Shown here piece by piece: positions 58,487 to 64,000 of a stretch of 64,000 nucleotides of DNA (position 1 is the first letter of the stretch; every line of letters starts with the position of its first letter). The notes beneath the pieces were generated by a model. The model ran no database searches and had not been told where the DNA came from. It saw only the letters and a program-made list of their open reading frames with translations. A program made the position numbers and the translations under genes. The stretch comes from Corinectria fuckeliana (Eukaryota; Ascomycota; Sordariomycetes; Hypocreales; Nectriaceae): positions 165,614 to 229,613 of the forward strand of contig WPDH01000088.1 in the NCBI GenBank assembly GCA_019137255.1, given 5' to 3'.

Positions 58487-59781
58487 ATGGGTCAAGACAA
58501 CATGACTGCTTTGGTGGTAGAAGTTCGTGAGGGAGAATCACCCGCCCTTGTGCAAAAGGCGGTTCCCGTACCAGCGCTTGCTTCAAACCAGGTCTTGGTC
58601 AAGGTATCGACGGCGGCGCAGAATCCCACCGACGGCAAGTCCAAGTTTTGATTGAAGGTCTCCTTTCTCGGGCCATCTAACAGACCAGCCAGTCCTAGCC
58701 TTTGACGCCAATCGATTCGGTGACGGAGCTGTTCTCGGCTGTGATTTTGCGGGGACCGTTGAAGCTGTGGGCTCAGATGTCACCCGCGTCTCCAAAGGCG
58801 ATACCATTGCCGGACTCATCTGGGGAGGTATGCTGGGAAAACTAGTTCGATGTTCTCTCAGTCTCGTTTGACTAATTGAAGCAGGCGAAATCAAGGGGCT
58901 TGGAGCGTACAGCGAGTATACCATTGCGGACGAGCGCATTTGCTTCAAAGTGCCAGAAACCATTTCACTCAGACAAGCAGCGACAATTCCTCTCGCGGCT
59001 CTGACTTCATGGCTAGCACTTTTCTCCAAGAGCAGCTTGAACATTGATCCGAATACAGGGTCGGACACGACGATTCTTATTTGGGGCGGAAGTTGTAAGT
59101 TAGAGTGGCCGTCCTTCCAATAGTCAAAGTTCCAACATCACCACAGCTAGTGTCGGGCAATATGCCATCCAAATTGCAGCGTTGCATGGATTCAAGGTCG
59201 TCACAACCTGCAGTCCTCGGCATTTCGAGCTGGTCCGATCGCTAAGAGCGAGCCATGCCTTCGACTACCGCGACACAAACGTTGTCCAGTCGATCAAAGA
59301 GGCAGCACCTGGCGTGGGGTACGTTTTCGACACGATCGGCAACAAGACGTCGTCTGTTCTTGGGTCCCAGGCCATTCATGAGCGTGGGGGTATCCTATGC
59401 ACCGTCAGGCCAGACGAGGCTCACACCGAGAATGCAGCTGAGAAGACCAAGATCACCCATGTGCTAGTTTGGACTGCATTTTTTAAGGACCACCGCCTTC
59501 GGGATTCCTTTTGGCCTGTGAGTTTCTACAGTTTCTTCCTATGGAGGGGGAGATCGGGATGTTTTAGACTTGAGTCGAGGCTGACACTGTCGTAGGCTAA
59601 TGAAGGCGATCACAAATTGGCAAGCGAGCTTTGCGAGAAACTCCCCAGCCTGATTGAGGAAGGGAAATTCAAGCCGAACGCTGTGAAGATTATCCCTGGT
59701 GGACTCGATGGTGTTGCAGTCGGATTTCAGGAGCATCGTGATGGAAAGATTTCGGCTACTAAGCTTGTCTACGAGCTGTAA
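58487..59781 (+). CDS. Medium-chain dehydrogenase/reductase, enoyl reductase-like
   Basis: Exons 58487-58634, 58693-58827, 58885-59094, 59147-59517 and 59596-59781 encode 349 residues, the usual size for fungal MDR enoyl reductases. The N-terminal GroES-like domain shows AQNPTDVLAFDANRFGDGAVLGCDFAGTVEAVG. The Rossmann part has GGSSSVGQYAIQIAALHG, a NAD(P)H-binding loop. The zinc-binding Cys/His set of classical alcohol dehydrogenases is absent, so it resembles the zinc-independent LovC-like/quinone reductase branch. The first intron is GC-AG (GCAAGT donor at 58635); only that join gives the family sequence NPTDVLAFD. No biosynthetic cluster lies next to it, so a general quinone or enone reductase role is more likely than polyketide tailoring. 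Substrate unknown. Confidence 0.9.
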
Positions 59782-60340
59782 CGTAACCCAGGTAGGTAGC
59801 CGTGCCCTAGGGCTGTTGATATAGTAGTAGCACATCAGTATGCTGGGTACTAAAACAGGTCGCAAATGAGACACGTAACAATGGGTTGGTAATACTTCGT
59901 AAATTTTAATTGAACATGTCTTCAATCCAGAAATGAGGGTTCCAGTGTTTTACGTGGCGCCTGAGGCAGCTCGGCCGAGGAGAAGAGACGCAGTCTCGCA
60001 GGTGAGCTAAGCGTGCAGCCCCCTGGAAAGGGACCTGGCGCCAGGGCTTAAAGACAGGGGGCCATGGAGCCGCCAGCTTCCCTATTGTGGAGAGCACACC
60101 TTAAACGGATGTCGGCCACCGACCGTGAAGAGGACACTTGTGCTAGCTGCTCCCAAGTTATCCCCTACCCACAACGTCCCAGCGACGTCTGCCTCCAACA
60201 ACCAACTCGCGAACCAACGGTCACGCTCACGAGAAGGCGTGCACCTCGACCTGACGACCGAGCCGAGACCGAAACCGAGATCCTGATTGGGCCTCCCCTT
60301 TGTGTGCGCAAGAGCTTGAAGCGACGGAACTTGACCCATC
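59782..60340. other. Intergenic: MDR 3' flank and lectin promoter
   Basis: No gene was recognised. The right-hand 200 bases are rich in CGA/ACC and form the probable leader of the lectin gene. Confidence 0.55.
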
Positions 60341-61487
60341 ATGCGGCTGCCTTCGCTGTCGGCCGTGCTCCTGGGCGCGTTCGCCTGGACCGCGAGCGCC
60401 TTGAGCCCTGACGATGGCAATGTTAAGAGCATAACGGTATGCTTGCTGCTGGCTTGGGAAGGTCTACACAAGGGGCACTTTGGCTGACACTTTGGATTTC
60501 TAGCTGAGGACGCACTCCCTGCAGCAGGTTCGTTGCGACGCACGCGACTACGAAACTAGAGAACAGCTTGGCTAACACGATCCTGGGACAGCCCTACCTC
60601 GACTCGGACATGCAAAGTCGATGGTACGACTTTGGCGGCGACACCATTGTTCGAACCGACTCGTATGCTACATCTCTCCCGACCCGTGGGGGATACAATT
60701 GGTTGACCGATTCCCTAGGTACATTCGACTGACCTCGGACCGTCCGTCGCAATCGGGGTGGATGTACTCGCGAGTACCCCTGACGGCGACCAACTGGCAG
60801 GTGGAGGTTGAGTTCAAGATCTCCGGCAAGAACCAGCTCTACGGCGATGGCCTGGCCATGTGGATCACCCGCCAGCGCGCGCAGGCGGGCGCCGTCTTTG
60901 GCGGCCCCGACAAGTTCGAGGGCCTGGGCATCTTCATCGACACGTACAAGAACAACCGCCCCGGCGTGGTCTTCCCCTACGTCAGCGCCATGTACGGAGA
61001 CGGCCAAACCTCGTACGACAAGGCCCACGACGGCAAGAGCACGGAGCTGGCTGGTTGCTCGGCTCGCGGCATCCGACACTCGAGCATCCCGACCAAGCTG
61101 CGCTTGACGTATTTCCAGGACAAGCAGCTCAAGCTGGAGCTCCAGTACAAGAACGAGGACGACTGGATGCTGTGCTTCGAGTCGGAGGAGCCCCCCGCGA
61201 TCCCCAACATTGCCTACGTCGGCTTTACCGCCGAGACGGGCGAGCTCAGCGACAACCACGACATTATCTCCGTGACGGCCAAGAACCTGTACATCCAGCC
61301 CGGCAACAAGGCTGGCCAGGCCGGAAGCAAGTCGCGGGGCAAGAACGCCAAGAAGAACAAGAAGAACAACTCTGGCGGCAGCTGGACCTGGTTCTTCACC
61401 AAGATCATCCTCTTCGTCCTAGCCGTGGGCGGCGCGTACGTCGGCTTCACTGCCTGGCGGGCGAAGAGCAAGTCGCACCGATTCTAA
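60341..61487 (+). CDS. L-type lectin cargo receptor (VIP36/Emp46-47 family)
   Basis: Exons 60341-60436, 60504-60527, 60592-60662 and 60719-61487 encode 319 residues. Residues 1-20 form a signal peptide. The leguminous-type lectin domain shows SIPYLDSDMQSRWYDFGGDTIV-like sequence at its start (here THSLQQPYLDSDM), then LYGDGLAMW, GLGIFIDTYKNN, PYVSAMYGDG and IAYVGFTAETGELSDNHDI. A Lys/Asn-rich stretch precedes one membrane helix (about 293-309) and a 10-residue cytosolic tail RAKSKSHRF at the end, whose basic residues and terminal Phe suit COPI/COPII sorting. The protein should recycle between ER and Golgi carrying high-mannose glycoproteins. The 24-nt second exon is supported by phase and a CTAAC branch site. 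Confidence 0.93.
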
Positions 61488-63266
61488 TTGTCAGCGACTC
61501 TGACGGCCGGACAGTGCACGCGGAAGACACTCACGAAACAGAGGCTATCATTGATTTCCCTTTGTACACAGACTAAGCGAAGGGGAGAGAGAGGGAGTTT
61601 GTAAGTCGGAGGGTGGTTTCGTGACGAGCGAAAGAAGAAAAAAAGTACATCCCTAGACAGGGTCGTTGTTTCCTTACCTGAGTCATGGCTGGATGAGAAT
61701 GGTGTTTTGTTTGTAAGTAAGTGGACGAGAAATTGGTTCCTTAGCAATATATGTCAAAAACATTTAGTATTCGGCTTGGAGCGTACGCCGAGTCCATGGC
61801 AAATGCGTTGGGTTGCTTCCCAGTATGTCTGGTGACGGCCTAAGCTATCTAGATTTATAGATTCGTCGTCCCCGTGAACTGGGTTGTGTGAAGTAAGGTG
61901 CCGATGTGATTCGAGGGTCTGCCATTGACTTTGCTGGGGCGCAACCTTGGAGAATTGAGTAACTGATTCTGAGTTGTGCTTTTAAGGCTATATATATCTA
62001 TCCGGGCTGTAAACTCACACACCTTAGACCTACTAGGTACGCCATTCGCTTTATCGCAGTCCTGATTCCCTAATGCTTTATTTAATGCCCTGACTCCCTG
62101 ACGCCCAAACTCCATAACGCTGTAACGTCTTGATGTCCTGATGCACTGATGCCCTAGTGGCCTAACTGCTCTATCATTAATAATAGCGATACTATCCTAG
62201 AGAGAAGAAAAGAGTGAAACCCCAAATAAGCATGTAGAATGTGATATGCAGCCCGAATAGCACAACTCTTGATTCTTGCAAACCTTGGAGGGATGAGTAA
62301 CTACGAATACAGGATAGGCGGACATCTAGGCCGGGGTTCATCGGCTTACGTACCTGTAGGTACTACCACACAGCATTTTGAATGCATGAGTTCTTGGACA
62401 AGGGCACTAATCCCGAGGCGTCAGGGCCACCAGTTCGATCGAATGGACCGGACCCAGCGATGCGGGAACCTACTGATGAGAGCCATCCGAGATGCGACTA
62501 CTTGACTGCTGCGAACGGCACCTGAGAACAGTTGTTGCTGACTACGTAGACAGTGGAGTTGATGACCGAGGCGGTCGTTGAATTGGTATTATGCTCCGCC
62601 GACCATAGGTGATGATGACCCTGGCTATCCTTCAACAGCTCGGCTTCCAAAGGACATTGATGAGATGGAGGAGATGAGTAGCATAGCAAACAAGCCCCCC
62701 TTCCATTCCAGACCGTATAGCAAGTGCCTTGCCCTCACCAGTACTCTGTAATATTCATCGTCCAGCGCAACGACGATGTCAGAATTGAAAAGTTGAAGAG
62801 AGGAGAAGAGAAGAGAAGTGTGTCCCGCAGCATCGTCATCCATCGGACCCAGTTCTGCGGAGCTGTGTGTGTTGTGTGAATGGCCGCTGCTAAGAAATCC
62901 GGGCGTCGAAAAGAGGGGCCGCCAGAAAGCTTGCCTGGGGAGGCTATAATAAGTTACCTTAAGCAAGTTTAGACTACTCGGTACAAATCCTCGGTATGGA
63001 TTTCGCGCGCGCATTTAAGCCTTGTGGCTGCGAAGGGTTCCTCCGCTTCTAGCCACCAAGAGAGTCATTGTCGCAGCGTTTCGAAGTCGCGGCGGTCTCG
63101 GATCGATCCAATTGTTGTTGTTGTGGAATGCGCGCCACGCTTGGAGGACGCTTTGTTTGCTCACAGTCACAGTAAGAAGTAATTGAGAGTACTACCTAGA
63201 GGTATCCATCGAGCACAAGCTCTCTTATTAAGGAAGCACTCGACCTGGAACAGCACCCACACATAC

Positions 63267-63297
<31 letters not shown>

Positions 63298-64000
63298 TTA
63301 GTAGGCACAAAAAAGCCACCAACCAAACCGGCCCTGTAATTACCCCCTCTCTCTTCCTCTCTCTCTACCTGGGCCCAGCCAACGCTGGCTTCCTTTTGCC
63401 TTTTACCTTGCGTTATTAGTAGGTAGGCAAGTAGGCTGGCTCTCTGGCCCCAAGCCTCCTAGTGATCTGAGCTTCCCTAAGAGTTCCACAAAAGGCCTCC
63501 GCAATCCTCCACCGAGTACCTACCTCCAGCTCCTCGGGCACTTGAACTGCCCCGGAGCTCACCACCACTGAACTGACACACCCCCGCCACCGCGGCTTCG
63601 AGGGCGAGACAGACCAGACCCATGGCATAGTTAACACATCCTCCTCCCTCATCCACACTCCAATTCCTCGTTGGCTGGGAACCTGGATTTGGAAACGGAA
63701 GGCCTACGTACCTTGCTTCGTACAACATCGTCATTGCTTCCATCTTGCTGCTGCTATTACAGTACCTCCTTCACCCACTTCACCCACTTCACCCACCCCA
63801 ACCCACCGACGGATCCGGCCATCGCTGCGATCTGCGACAGCTCTCCCTCAATTCGGGGCCCCCTCCGCCGCTCTTTCTTGTTACATAGTACCTCTTTCTC
63901 TCTCCCTCTCTCTCTTTTCTCCCCCGCTTCCATTTACCCTCTGTCTCGTCTACTATCCGACGTAGTACAGATTGGCTGAGAATCTATGCTTCTATTTCTA
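61488..64000. other. 2.5-kb region with no supported gene; lectin 3' flank at left
   Basis: Short open frames here have no family character. The region holds the diverged octamer array at 62063-62170, an AGT trinucleotide run near 63269-63290 and pyrimidine-rich sequence at the right edge that could be the promoter of a gene beyond the window. Confidence 0.55.
62063..62170. repeat. Diverged 8-bp tandem array (about 13 units)
   Basis: Reading in steps of eight from 62063 gives TGATTCCC, TAATGCTT, a 4-nt break, TAATGCCC, TGACTCCC, TGACGCCC, AAACTCCA, TAACGCTG, TAACGTCT, TGATGTCC, TGATGCAC, TGATGCCC, TAGTGGCC, TAACTGCT. The consensus is close to TGATGCCC. Ten units from 62091 are in strict 8-nt register. 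Confidence 0.8.

Noticed and set aside
58487..59781. Polyketide biosynthesis cluster around the enoyl reductase-like gene
   Set aside because: Neighbours are TIM13 and an L-type lectin; no synthase, transporter or regulator is adjacent.
62625..63014. 129-residue minus-strand ORF near the right end
   Set aside because: No recognisable domain, no neighbouring exon and ordinary intergenic composition; not enough to call a gene.

Overview
This window is nuclear DNA of a filamentous ascomycete. The genes carry short spliceosomal introns (about 45-190 nt) with GT-AG borders and CTAAC-type branch sites, 5' and 3' flanks are long, and the proteins are fungal (Set3-complex Hos4, Mss51, WSC-domain protein, fungal heterotrimeric G gamma). 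The protein sequences and intergenic TACCTA/TAGGTA and TACGGAGTA-type motifs look like a Sordariomycete, probably Hypocreales. That placement is inference. I see no operon, CRISPR array, rRNA, convincing tRNA, transposase or viral element.

Layout: 1-2390 end of an NTO1-type PHD-finger protein (+). 5533-6756 PP1 catalytic subunit (+). 7614-8235 SelW/Rdx-like protein (-). 9393-9729 G-protein gamma subunit (-). 13310-16711 eIF3a (+). 19289-21430 secreted WSC-domain protein with a Ser/Thr minisatellite (+). 22121-23112 polyprenol reductase DFG10 (+), converging on 23144-24011, an AlkB-homolog-6-like dioxygenase with a disturbed splice site (-). 25085-29770 ankyrin protein HOS4 (+). 30752-32586 DRG1-type GTPase RBG1 (+). 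32587-41053 is an 8.5-kb gene-free, microsatellite-rich stretch leading to a CENP-B-type DNA-binding protein at 41054-42831 (+). 44507-47663 PXA-domain membrane protein with an abnormal 1.4-kb intron containing an assembly gap (-). 48212-49825 MSS51 (-) shares a 275-bp divergent promoter with 50101-54118 RSE1/SF3b3 (+). 54342-55205 zinc-ribbon/LysM/UBA-like protein (-). 55857-57074 NSRP1-like splicing protein (+). 57372-57744 TIM13 (-). 58487-59781 zinc-independent MDR oxidoreductase with a GC-AG intron (+). 60341-61487 L-type lectin cargo receptor (+). 61488-64000 no supported gene, but a diverged 8-nt tandem array.

Most genes are housekeeping: chromatin (NTO1, HOS4), signalling (PP1, G gamma), translation (eIF3a, DRG1), splicing (RSE1, NSRP1), mitochondria (MSS51, TIM13), and secretory pathway/glycosylation (DFG10, L-type lectin, PXA protein, WSC protein). 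They are not a pathway cluster. Exon borders were set by hand from splice signals, reading phase and family sequence, without transcripts. Several genes have exons too short for ORF callers: the ATG-only coding exon of eIF3a, two 21-nt exons of DRG1, a 16-nt last exon of PP1, and the zinc-finger first exon of the LysM protein.

The most interesting points are the broken HxD splice junction of the AlkB homologue, the long repeat-filled intron in the PXA gene, the intracellular zinc-ribbon/LysM/UBA-like architecture, a repeated cysteine module in the WSC protein, and the very long upstream region of the CENP-B-type gene.
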